This document shows positions 31,475-37,575 of a stretch of DNA of 37,575 nucleotides, piece after piece (position 1 is the stretch's first letter; each line of letters starts with the position of its first letter). The notes beneath the pieces were generated by a model. That model made no database searches, was not told the origin of the DNA, and saw only the letters and a program-made list of their open reading frames with translations. Made by a program: the position numbers and the translations under genes. The stretch is from a virus, in IMG/VR virus record IMGVR_UViG_3300028840_007509, positions 1 to 37,575 of that record; one strand, given 5' to 3'.

Positions 31475-31743
31475 TTCAGCCCCCTTCTCTTTCGCCATAA
31501 ATTGACAACCTCAGCCATCTTTTCTCTTTCGACTGCCACAGCACCTGCTTTGATTGCCTTGACTCTCATTGATGGTCTGAGGTCAAAGTGTGGCATTGTG
31601 CAATTGAGCTCATATTGAAACCAGGACATCTTGAGACCAATTTTCAATGCCAAATCAAAGAGCTCTGTCAAGTAACCATCAGTGAAAAGATGGCACCACT
31701 GACCTGATGGATATTTCAGGATTCTGTCAACATATACAGTCAC
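31471..31743 (-). CDS. DUF4031 protein (90 aa)
   Basis: GTG at 31743 overlaps the upstream stop (GTGA) and follows AAGGAAAGACCAG. The protein opens TVYVDRILKYPSGQWCHLFTDG, shown in parts, and continues with ELFDLALKIGLKMSWFQ and MPHFDLRPSMRVKAIKAGA, which is the DUF4031 pattern nearly end to end. These small proteins accompany phage metabolic or modification genes. No activity is established. Confidence 0.85.
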   Translation of the reverse strand: MTVYVDRILKYPSGQWCHLFTDGYLTELFDLALKIGLKMSWFQYELNCTMPHFDLRPSMRVKAIKAGAVAVEREKMAEVVNLWRKRRGLK

Positions 31744-32252
31744 CTGGTCTTTCCTTTCTCTTGCCAGAGCTCATGGCTCTTGAAAAACCTGAGCTGCTCT
31801 GTTGGTGTCATTCTGGTGTCAAGCCATCTCTTTTCCGCATCACCAAGAGCAGCTCTCACTCTCATCATTCTGTCATAATCACCTTGCTCATACTTGAGAG
31901 GCATGACCATTTGCCTCTCTCTGCTGAGCAGGTCATCGGCAAGCTTCTTGAATTGCTCAGGTGCTTTCTCATCCCATGACATGAAAATGTCTCTGGCATT
32001 GAAAGGTCTGCTCAGCTTGCCTTGCTCATCCATGAAATAGAGCTCAATTTGGCTCTCTCTGTGAGCCTGGTCAATCTTGAATTTGTGCTTGCCAAAGGCT
32101 GCCTGATTGCTCTTGAGCATCTCAACCTTTTCCAAGACCTCTCTGACCACAAGAGCCTTGAGCACTTTCCACACCAGAGCTGATGGCTTTCTCACTGCAG
32201 GCTTTGGTGTTTCTTCAGGAATTCGGTTGACCACTTTTGGCTCATCTCCCAT
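31740..32252 (-). CDS. Unknown early protein (170 aa)
   Basis: ATG at 32252 lies inside the end of the upstream gene, a 61-nt overlap. The first 20 residues are Pro-rich (RIPEETPKPAVRKPSA), then the protein is helical and charged (VLEKVEMLKSNQAAFGKHKF, in parts). I recognise no domain. The long overlap with the possible replication initiator suggests the two work together, possibly as an initiator and helper pair, which is inference. Confidence 0.6.
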   Translation of the reverse strand: MGDEPKVVNRIPEETPKPAVRKPSALVWKVLKALVVREVLEKVEMLKSNQAAFGKHKFKIDQAHRESQIELYFMDEQGKLSRPFNARDIFMSWDEKAPEQFKKLADDLLSRERQMVMPLKYEQGDYDRMMRVRAALGDAEKRWLDTRMTPTEQLRFFKSHELWQEKGKTR

Positions 32253-32995
32253 GACTGTCCTCTCAGTCTTGAGCTGTATCCGGAAACTGACTTCAAGAAA
32301 TTGTCAAGTGTTGGTGGCTTGAGACTGCTGGTCTCTGCCTCTTCAAGTTTGGGGATGCCAATGTTTCTGTCTGACTGATGAAAGTGAAATGCATATGCAA
32401 TCATTCTGTGCAGGTTGTCAGGATTCAGAGTTGTCATCAGATTCTTTTCATCCCACTGGCTCTTGTCATACTGCCTGCCATAACTTTTGAAGTGCAATTC
32501 CTCCCATGCAAGCCAGAACACTCTGCAGGCTCTGTACATCCTGACTTTCTCAGAGGTTTCTGTTGGTGGTGCTGGCTTGCTTGGCTCATCATCATCCTGG
32601 TCTTTTGATGAGCTCTCTGAGGTTGCCACCAGCAATCTGACTCTGTCTGTGACCATGAGTCTCTTGAGTGGTGGCAGCAATTCCTCAATCTGTACCCACA
32701 AGTATCTTGCAAGCCTTGCCACAGTGAGAGGCTCACCACTGCCTGCCACAAGCCATCCTGGTTGTCTGCCTGCTGCTGAATGTCTGAGCATGTCAAAGAA
32801 TAGACCTCTCACATCCAGTTTTTCCTCATTCATGGTGTCTGTTGTACGTGCAGCCTGCAGCTTGACCCAGTCCTGCTTGGTTTCAATTGGTTTGCCATCT
32901 CTGTCTTTTTGATATTCAGTCCACTTGACAATCTGTATCTTGAATTCTGTCAGCATGGTCAGCTCTTCAGGTTGTATCCTTCTTGGTCTTGCCAT
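32192..32995 (-). CDS. Possible replication initiation/organiser protein (267 aa)
   Basis: ATG at 32995 follows GAGAGGAAAGGCAAAG. The middle (RGLFFDMLRHSAAGRQPGWL, then GEPLTVARLARYLWVQIEEL, then LPPLKRL) resembles the N-terminal winged-helix of phage replication initiators, where 'lL...s..g.....G.pl....la..l.......l..L' is typical. A Ser/Asp/Pro-rich linker (residues of about 125-150) joins a helical C-terminal half. No helicase or polymerase motif is present. The assignment is an inference from pattern; it could also be a different DNA-binding protein. Confidence 0.45.
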   Translation of the reverse strand: MARPRRIQPEELTMLTEFKIQIVKWTEYQKDRDGKPIETKQDWVKLQAARTTDTMNEEKLDVRGLFFDMLRHSAAGRQPGWLVAGSGEPLTVARLARYLWVQIEELLPPLKRLMVTDRVRLLVATSESSSKDQDDDEPSKPAPPTETSEKVRMYRACRVFWLAWEELHFKSYGRQYDKSQWDEKNLMTTLNPDNLHRMIAYAFHFHQSDRNIGIPKLEEAETSSLKPPTLDNFLKSVSGYSSRLRGQSWEMSQKWSTEFLKKHQSLQ

Positions 32996-33010
32996 GCTTT
33001 GCCTTTCCTC

Positions 33011-33634
33011 TCAATGCAAGGGGTCTCTGACCTCATATACTTTGACCAGAGACCCCTGCAGCTTTGAGCCTTTGACATACTCTCTGAAACTGAGATGCAC
33101 TTCAACCTGCCTGTCATCTTGCATGACTTTGCCTTTGGTCAGACCATCAAGGATGGCTTTCTCAAGGTTGTCAAGGTCAGCATAATTTCTCTTGGCATAA
33201 GTGAATTTCAGAAAGACTGCCACTCTGCCAATTGCTGGTGGCTCTTTGAAAAGCTGCTGTGCAGCAATTGCCACCTTGCCTTCAAAATCCTCAGTGTCCT
33301 TTGGAGTGAAACCGATGACCTTTGGTCTGCCATCAGGCAGATTCTCAATTGCCATGAGACATGGCAGATGCTCTCTGACTCTTTCCTTGAGCTCATCATC
33401 TGGCAGCTCTGGTGATGCCATGCTGAATTGCAGCAAGCCAAGAAACTGCTTGAGCTGTCCAAGCAGATTGTGAGGCTTGTATTTTCGCCACAGTCCTGCA
33501 AGCACATGCCTGAGCCTCTGTTTTGGCTGTGGTCTGCCTGGAATAAAAACAGTCACCAGATGCTTGAGCTCTCTTGGTTGTGGTGCCTCAAAGTCAGTAA
33601 GCTCAAGACTCAGATTCAAAGGAATGTATGTCAA
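33011..33634 (-). CDS. rusA: RusA-like Holliday junction resolvase (207 aa)
   Basis: RusA cuts Holliday junctions in phage recombination. Conserved features are PGRPQPKQRLRH (substrate strand), YADLDNLEKAILDGL with Asp153, Asp155 and Asp163, and DDRQVEVH with Asp173/174, the acidic active site of the family. At 207 residues it is longer than the usual 120-140; residues of about 45-110 are an insertion between the first strand and the catalytic core. TTG at 33634 is the start (GAGAGGGATTGCC upstream). It lies 11 nt behind the upstream gene. Confidence 0.85.
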   Translation of the reverse strand: MTYIPLNLSLELTDFEAPQPRELKHLVTVFIPGRPQPKQRLRHVLAGLWRKYKPHNLLGQLKQFLGLLQFSMASPELPDDELKERVREHLPCLMAIENLPDGRPKVIGFTPKDTEDFEGKVAIAAQQLFKEPPAIGRVAVFLKFTYAKRNYADLDNLEKAILDGLTKGKVMQDDRQVEVHLSFREYVKGSKLQGSLVKVYEVRDPLH

Positions 33635-33645
33635 GGCAATCCCTC

Positions 33646-33975
33646 TCAGTCCTCATCCTCATCTTCAGGTGAGAATTTCAGCTTGACCTTCTTGCCTGCT
33701 TTTGTCTTGTATTTCACAGGTTTGGATTCTTTCATCTCAACCTTGAAAGACATGACAAAGTCACCACACTTGAGCTGGCCAATGCTCTGGTCTTTCTTTC
33801 CAAGACCAAGCACCCAGCCTTGTATGACCTCTTTGACCTCACCTTGCAGCTTGTTGTGCAGTTTGGCACCTTCTCTGAGTTTCCAAATCTGCTCAAGCTT
33901 TTGAGCCACATCCTCATCCTTGAGCTCAGGTACATTCTCAGGAATGAGGTCTTTCTGTCCACCAAGCTTTCTCAT
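33646..33975 (-). CDS. Unknown small protein (109 aa)
   Basis: ATG at 33975 follows AGAAAGGAAACCGG; a longer frame to 34026 has no binding site. The first half is charged and helical (DVAQKLEQIWKLREGAKL); the second is beta-rich with basic residues (YKTKAGKKVKLKF), and it ends in an acidic tail (PEDEDED). An acidic C-terminal tail is typical of ssDNA-binding proteins, but no OB-fold signature is visible. It lies between the ATPase and RusA, so a recombination-linked role is plausible. Confidence 0.65.
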   Translation of the reverse strand: MRKLGGQKDLIPENVPELKDEDVAQKLEQIWKLREGAKLHNKLQGEVKEVIQGWVLGLGKKDQSIGQLKCGDFVMSFKVEMKESKPVKYKTKAGKKVKLKFSPEDEDED

Positions 33976-34034
33976 CCGGTTTCCTTTCTGTGAGGAATCT
34001 GCCTCACTCAGTGACCACAGCATCATCCTGACTG

Positions 34035-35333
34035 TCAGGATATATTCTTTTTTTCTTTTGCACGTAACTCTTGCAGTGTTGCCTCATCCATCAAGGTGCC
34101 TTCATCAATGACAACCATGCACTCTTCACCAATGCCAACTCTCTCAAGCCACACCTGGTGACCGGACTTGGCAGCCATCTGCCTGAGAGTTTCCAGGCTC
34201 TCATCATCAAGCAATGAGCCATCTCTGATGAGCATGATTCTGAGCTTTGGATTCATCTTGATGCCCATTGCGACTGAGAGCTTGAGCTGCTCAGCAGAGC
34301 TGCAGTTGTGGAAAGGCACATTATTGAAAAGCACACCATCCTCTGAGAAAGTCAAGCCTTCAATTGGCAGCTCTGTCTCAGAGAGCTTTTGCTGCTTTTC
34401 CTGGTCAAGCTCTTCAATTGCCTCAGTGAGACTTTCAGACTGCTTTTGCAGCTCACTGACCTGCTTGTTGACTTCCCGCCTTTGCTTGTTTTTGGCAATT
34501 CTGTCATTGGTCACCTGAGCCTCTTCAAGCTGCTTGTTGAGCTTTTCAGTGTCCACCTGCTTGAATGATTTGATTTTGCTGCCAAGAGTCATCTTTTCAG
34601 CAATCAACCTCTCAAGCTCAGCCTGCTGCTGCTCAATGTTTTTCTTGATGGTCTCAATGGTGGTTTCAAGATTGCCAAGAGCCTTGTTGAGTCTTAGGAC
34701 TTCATCATTGTGCTGTGCAGCTTTCTGCAGCTCAGCAGCAACCTCAGTGACTTTGATTGGCTCTGCAGGTGCCTGTGGAAAGAAAGGCATGGTCTCAAGC
34801 TGAGTTTCAGCTCTCTTGAGCTCTCTGTTGGTGTCAGTCCTGCTATCATACAGAGCTTGCCTCTTGTTGTCATGGTCTGTAAAGTCCAGACCAACCAGGT
34901 CTCTCACAATTGTTGCCTGCTGCCTTCTGCCTGCAGTTGTCTCTGAGAGTCTCTGGAAATGCAAAGGGTCAAATGTCAGACTGCCAGCAAGCTCATCAAG
35001 CAGTCTCTGTGGTGAGCTCAGCTTTCTGCCATCCTTTGCCTTGACCTCAAGTTTGGCACCTTTGCCAAGCACTCTGGTCACTTTGAGCTCACCAAGGTCA
35101 ACCTCAATCTGAGCTTTTTTCTGACCATGCTTGACAACATCATCAGGTATATTCTTGGTGCCTGCCAGAGCATACATGATTGAGTCAAGCACAGAGGTCT
35201 TGCCTTGTGCATTCTTGCCACCAACAACAACCACAGGCTCACCATCAGGTGGATGAATTTCAACTGCTGAGAGCCTCTTGACATTCTTTGCTTTGAGTGC
35301 AATGACCTTTGCACTCTCAATTTGCTCAGTCAT
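34035..35333 (-). CDS. RecF/SMC/Rad50-type ATPase (432 aa)
   Basis: Residues 39-47 are a Walker A (GKNAQGKTS) after a short strand, preceded by NVKRLSAVEIHPPDGEPVV (in parts), the RecF/SMC start. A central coiled coil spans about 190-310. The C-terminal ATPase half has a signature-like SSAEQLKLSVAMG and a Walker-B-like IMLIRDGSLLDDESL. The coiled coil is short compared with Rad50. Such proteins in phages work with nucleases and annealing proteins in DNA end processing. ATG at 35333 follows AGAAAGGAAATTTCCTG. Confidence 0.85.
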   Translation of the reverse strand: MTEQIESAKVIALKAKNVKRLSAVEIHPPDGEPVVVVGGKNAQGKTSVLDSIMYALAGTKNIPDDVVKHGQKKAQIEVDLGELKVTRVLGKGAKLEVKAKDGRKLSSPQRLLDELAGSLTFDPLHFQRLSETTAGRRQQATIVRDLVGLDFTDHDNKRQALYDSRTDTNRELKRAETQLETMPFFPQAPAEPIKVTEVAAELQKAAQHNDEVLRLNKALGNLETTIETIKKNIEQQQAELERLIAEKMTLGSKIKSFKQVDTEKLNKQLEEAQVTNDRIAKNKQRREVNKQVSELQKQSESLTEAIEELDQEKQQKLSETELPIEGLTFSEDGVLFNNVPFHNCSSAEQLKLSVAMGIKMNPKLRIMLIRDGSLLDDESLETLRQMAAKSGHQVWLERVGIGEECMVVIDEGTLMDEATLQELRAKEKKNIS

Positions 35334-35348
35334 CAGGAAATTTCCTTT

Positions 35349-35558
35349 CTATCTGCTTTGCATCAAACATCTCCACACAGTTTCACCATCCACATCATCT
35401 TCTTCAAAAAGATAGGTGAATGCCTCTTCTGTGCAGCAGTTATTTGCAAGCATCAGCCTTATTGGACAGGATTCATTTTCAAAGAAATGCTCACAGTCTT
35501 GGCAAGCATACATGATTTCTTCTTCCATGAATGCTGCCACATTGTCCAGAGGTTCCAT
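35349..35558 (-). CDS. Small Cys-rich acidic protein (69 aa)
   Basis: ATG at 35558 follows AGAAAGGAAAGCA. The protein is acidic and has five Cys in a CQDCEHFFENESC, then ANNCC order, a possible zinc site. No family is recognised. It lies between the large acidic protein and the ATPase in a recombination cluster and is separated from both by 11-16 nt. Confidence 0.7.
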   Translation of the reverse strand: MEPLDNVAAFMEEEIMYACQDCEHFFENESCPIRLMLANNCCTEEAFTYLFEEDDVDGETVWRCLMQSR

Positions 35559-35569
35559 TGCTTTCCTTT

Positions 35570-37207
35570 CTATCCTGCCATCATGCTCAGGATGTTTTTG
35601 ATTGACCTCAAGTGTTTCTTGTCCTCAATGAGCTCAGGATTGTCAGCCATGTCACTCACAGCCTGGTCTGAGAAATCTGAGCCACAGACCTCTGTGATGA
35701 TGGCAATCTTGTTTTCCACAGTTGAGCCATGATTCTTGATGAAATCAATGAGCTCTTGCCTCTCTTGGTCAGTCTTTCCGGAATCAGCCTTTGCAGGCTC
35801 TTGAGCTGCTGGCTCTGTCTCAGCAGGCTTTGACCCCTCAGAAGGTGCCTCTGAGCTCACTGCAGGCTCTGTGGCAGGCTCTGAGGTCTCTGAAGGTGTC
35901 TCAACACTCTGCTTGTCAGCCTGAGCAGGCTCTTGAGGACTCTTGAGAGCCTCACTGACAGCCTCAAGCTCTTTCTGAGTGATATTGTTGAGGAATGTCT
36001 GCCAATCCAGACCTTCCTGCTTTGTGCCACCAAGAGCTTGCTGACATGCCTTGTCAAAGGTGTCTGAGCTGCCTGTGGCAATCGGCAAGAGCATCTTGAT
36101 GAGTTTTTGCTTTGGAGTGAGCCTCTTGGTCTTTTCAGACTCTGGCTGTGCTGTGCTGTCAGAAGGTGTCTCTGAGCTCTCTGGTGAGCTCTCAGAGCTC
36201 TCTGGTGCCTGCTCTGGTGCCTTGGCAGGCTCTGCAGCCTCACCAGGCTCACCTTTCTCACTGGACTGAGCCTGAGCAGCTTTGAGAGCCTCTTCAGCAG
36301 AGACTTGCTGTGGCTCAGGAAATGCTGCTTGCTTGGTTTCAAGGACACTGTCAATGCTTGTCTCACCTGATTTGATGGCATTGTAAATGCCTCTGAGCCT
36401 GCCAAGCTCAAGCTCAGTGATGCCAAGATTGAGAGGTTTGCCAAGAATCTGACCAATCTGAGCCTCAGAAATCTTGAGCTCAGCAAAGCTCTCAACCAGT
36501 TTCTTTCTGTATAGTTTCTGCTGGTCTGGTGTGAGAGCTCTTGACCTGATTTCCAGAGCCTTCTTCTTGTATGCTTTCTTGAGTCCAGCAGGCAGAGACC
36601 TCAAAATGACCTCTCTGAGCTGCTTGCTCTGAGCAGCAGGCACCACAGTCTCATTGAATCTGTCCTCTCTGTGATATGCAATGCCACCACCTCTTGAGGC
36701 AGCTTTCTGGTATTTCCTTGAGACTCTGACAAGCCTTGCAGCTCTCACATTGGTCTCATAATCCAGAAAGACCACACCAAAGGTGAAAATCTCACCATCA
36801 TCCTCAATCGGCTCAGCACCCCAGGCACAGTTGCCCCATCTCTGAGCCAAAGACTCTGCAGCTCTGATGCTCAGGTCTGTATGATACTGCATGACACCAC
36901 CTGACTTGCCAACTGGCTTGTCATACAGAGCCTCTTCAGCTTGGTCAGGATACAGGTCAAGCTCAGCAAGGCATTTCTTGAGCACAAGCTCTTCATTCCT
37001 TGGCTTTTGAGCTGCAATGGTCATCTGAGTTGTATTCTCAAGCCTGACCAATGCCATACCTGCCTTGAGCAGCTCAGTTGGTGTCTCAGCATTCTGAATG
37101 CCTTGACCTCTGAGCACATCAAGGTCACTCACAACCTCAGCATCAACTTGCTGAGGTTTCTTTTTGTCCTCACCATCAGGTGGTGAGGTTGTCTTGGTCT
37201 CTGCCAT
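35570..37207 (-). CDS. Large acidic protein, candidate ssDNA-annealing/recombination protein (545 aa)
   Basis: ATG at 37207 follows GAAAGGGGTGTGCCTT; an upstream in-frame start is unused. Residues of about 45-210 form a conserved-looking core: TDLSIRAAESLAQRWGN, then EIFTFGVVFLDYETN and AQSKQLREVILRSLPAGL. Residues 215-290 resemble the C-terminal element often found in phage annealing proteins (ISEAQIGQILGKPL, LGRLRGIYNAIKSGE). The remainder holds two Ser/Glu/Pro/Ala-rich stretches around a helical domain. Directly upstream is a PD-(D/E)XK nuclease and downstream a RecF-like ATPase, the usual partners of RecT/ERF-type proteins. The function is inferred, not shown. Confidence 0.55.
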   Translation of the reverse strand: MAETKTTSPPDGEDKKKPQQVDAEVVSDLDVLRGQGIQNAETPTELLKAGMALVRLENTTQMTIAAQKPRNEELVLKKCLAELDLYPDQAEEALYDKPVGKSGGVMQYHTDLSIRAAESLAQRWGNCAWGAEPIEDDGEIFTFGVVFLDYETNVRAARLVRVSRKYQKAASRGGGIAYHREDRFNETVVPAAQSKQLREVILRSLPAGLKKAYKKKALEIRSRALTPDQQKLYRKKLVESFAELKISEAQIGQILGKPLNLGITELELGRLRGIYNAIKSGETSIDSVLETKQAAFPEPQQVSAEEALKAAQAQSSEKGEPGEAAEPAKAPEQAPESSESSPESSETPSDSTAQPESEKTKRLTPKQKLIKMLLPIATGSSDTFDKACQQALGGTKQEGLDWQTFLNNITQKELEAVSEALKSPQEPAQADKQSVETPSETSEPATEPAVSSEAPSEGSKPAETEPAAQEPAKADSGKTDQERQELIDFIKNHGSTVENKIAIITEVCGSDFSDQAVSDMADNPELIEDKKHLRSIKNILSMMAG

Positions 37208-37221
37208 AAGGCACACCCCTT

Positions 37222-37575
37222 TCAATTGATGACTCTGGCTCTTTCAGAGTCTGACCAATACGGACAATCAAACCAATAACCGCACCATTTTGGACTGCAC
37301 CACCAGTTGCTCTTGTCTGCTGGTGGAAAGACACCTTTCCGGATGCCATTATGTACAGTCTCAATATACCTAAACCATGCCTCAAAGTCCTGAGCTGTCC
37401 TGGTGGTTGGCAGCACCTGGACTTCTGCACCACTTTTTTTGTCAACCAGCACCACAAGCTCTGCACCTGCTGGCATTTTCTTGTGCAGAGTAAAGTCAAG
37501 AGCTGAGTACATGGTGAGCTGAAAATCCTTGTGCTGGTCACCTTTTGACCTTTTCCTGACAGAGCTCTTGATGTC
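37222..37575 (-). CDS. PD-(D/E)XK Fe-S nuclease, 3' part (continues from the left end of the window)
   Basis: Reading leftward from 37575, the frame opens directly with the catalytic DIKSS, then QLTMYSALDF, then ELVVLVDKKSGAEVQ, and ends WWCSPKWCGYWFDCPYW, supplying three Cys of the Fe-S cluster. The stop is at 37222-37224. The first Cys and motifs I-II are encoded at 145-608. The 37432-37575 part duplicates 1-144. Confidence 0.8.
   Translation of the reverse strand, partial: DIKSSVRKRSKGDQHKDFQLTMYSALDFTLHKKMPAGAELVVLVDKKSGAEVQVLPTTRTAQDFEAWFRYIETVHNGIRKGVFPPADKSNWWCSPKWCGYWFDCPYWSDSERARVIN
37432..37575. repeat. Right copy of the 144-bp terminal direct repeat
   Basis: This segment is identical to 1-144. 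It ends exactly at the position where the nuclease frame breaks in the left copy (144/145), so the contig ended at a sequence difference or assembly branch rather than at a random place. Confidence 0.95.

Noticed and set aside
1-37575. tRNA genes, CRISPR arrays and insertion sequences
   Set aside because: Coding density leaves almost no room, and I saw no cloverleaf, no repeat-spacer pattern and no transposase.
1-37575. Integrase, excisionase or phage repressor indicating a temperate phage
   Set aside because: No Tyr or Ser recombinase motif is visible. The winged-helix protein at 2096 alone is not enough to claim a repressor.

Overview
The window is an essentially complete genome of a tailed bacteriophage. 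Positions 1-144 and 37432-37575 are identical, so the contig closes into a circle of about 37,431 bp. No host genes, integrase or repressor are recognisable. The morphology implied is siphovirus-like: an HK97-type capsid, portal, head-tail connectors, tail terminator, tail tube protein, tail assembly chaperone with a -1 frameshift, and tape measure, with no sheath protein seen. Ribosome binding sites are mostly AGAAAGG followed by G/T/A-rich bases, which fits a bacterial 16S tail ending in CCUCCUUUCU. TTG starts are common. Base composition is strange: GC is near 50%, CpG is reduced more than tenfold, arginine is nearly always AGA or AGG, and I found no GATC site on reading through. The host cannot be named from this.

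Layout. One leftward operon occupies the minus strand from about 6.95 kb down to 1 and, across the circle junction, from 37.4 kb down to 27.23 kb. One rightward operon runs from about 6.97 kb to 27.17 kb. The two diverge at 6.93-6.98 kb, where back-to-back -10 elements are visible, and converge at a 12-bp hairpin at 27.21-27.24 kb.

Rightward (late) operon: two small genes of uncertain status, a DUF5681-type protein, an unknown, one member of a four-copy small virion-like family, large terminase, portal fused to a MuF-type head morphogenesis domain, a three-domain prohead protease, major capsid protein, three more copies of the small family, two basic small proteins, four head-tail connection proteins, tail tube, tail chaperones, tape measure, four unknown tail-tip proteins, then three membrane-associated small proteins that are the best lysis candidates. 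No endolysin is recognisable.

Leftward (early) operon: a TOPRIM protein, several tiny genes, DUF932, a PP-loop PAPS-reductase-like enzyme, DUF7694, Cys-rich small proteins, a PD-(D/E)XK Fe-S nuclease broken by a frameshift at the contig junction, a large acidic protein that may be an annealing protein, a RecF/SMC-type ATPase, RusA, a possible replication initiator, DUF4031, a Gp37/Gp68 (DUF5131) protein, an ASCH protein, two DNA methyltransferases (one split by an 8-bp tandem duplication) and a DUF7768 protein. This reads as a recombination and DNA-modification programme. No polymerase, primase or replicative helicase is recognisable, so replication probably depends on the host.
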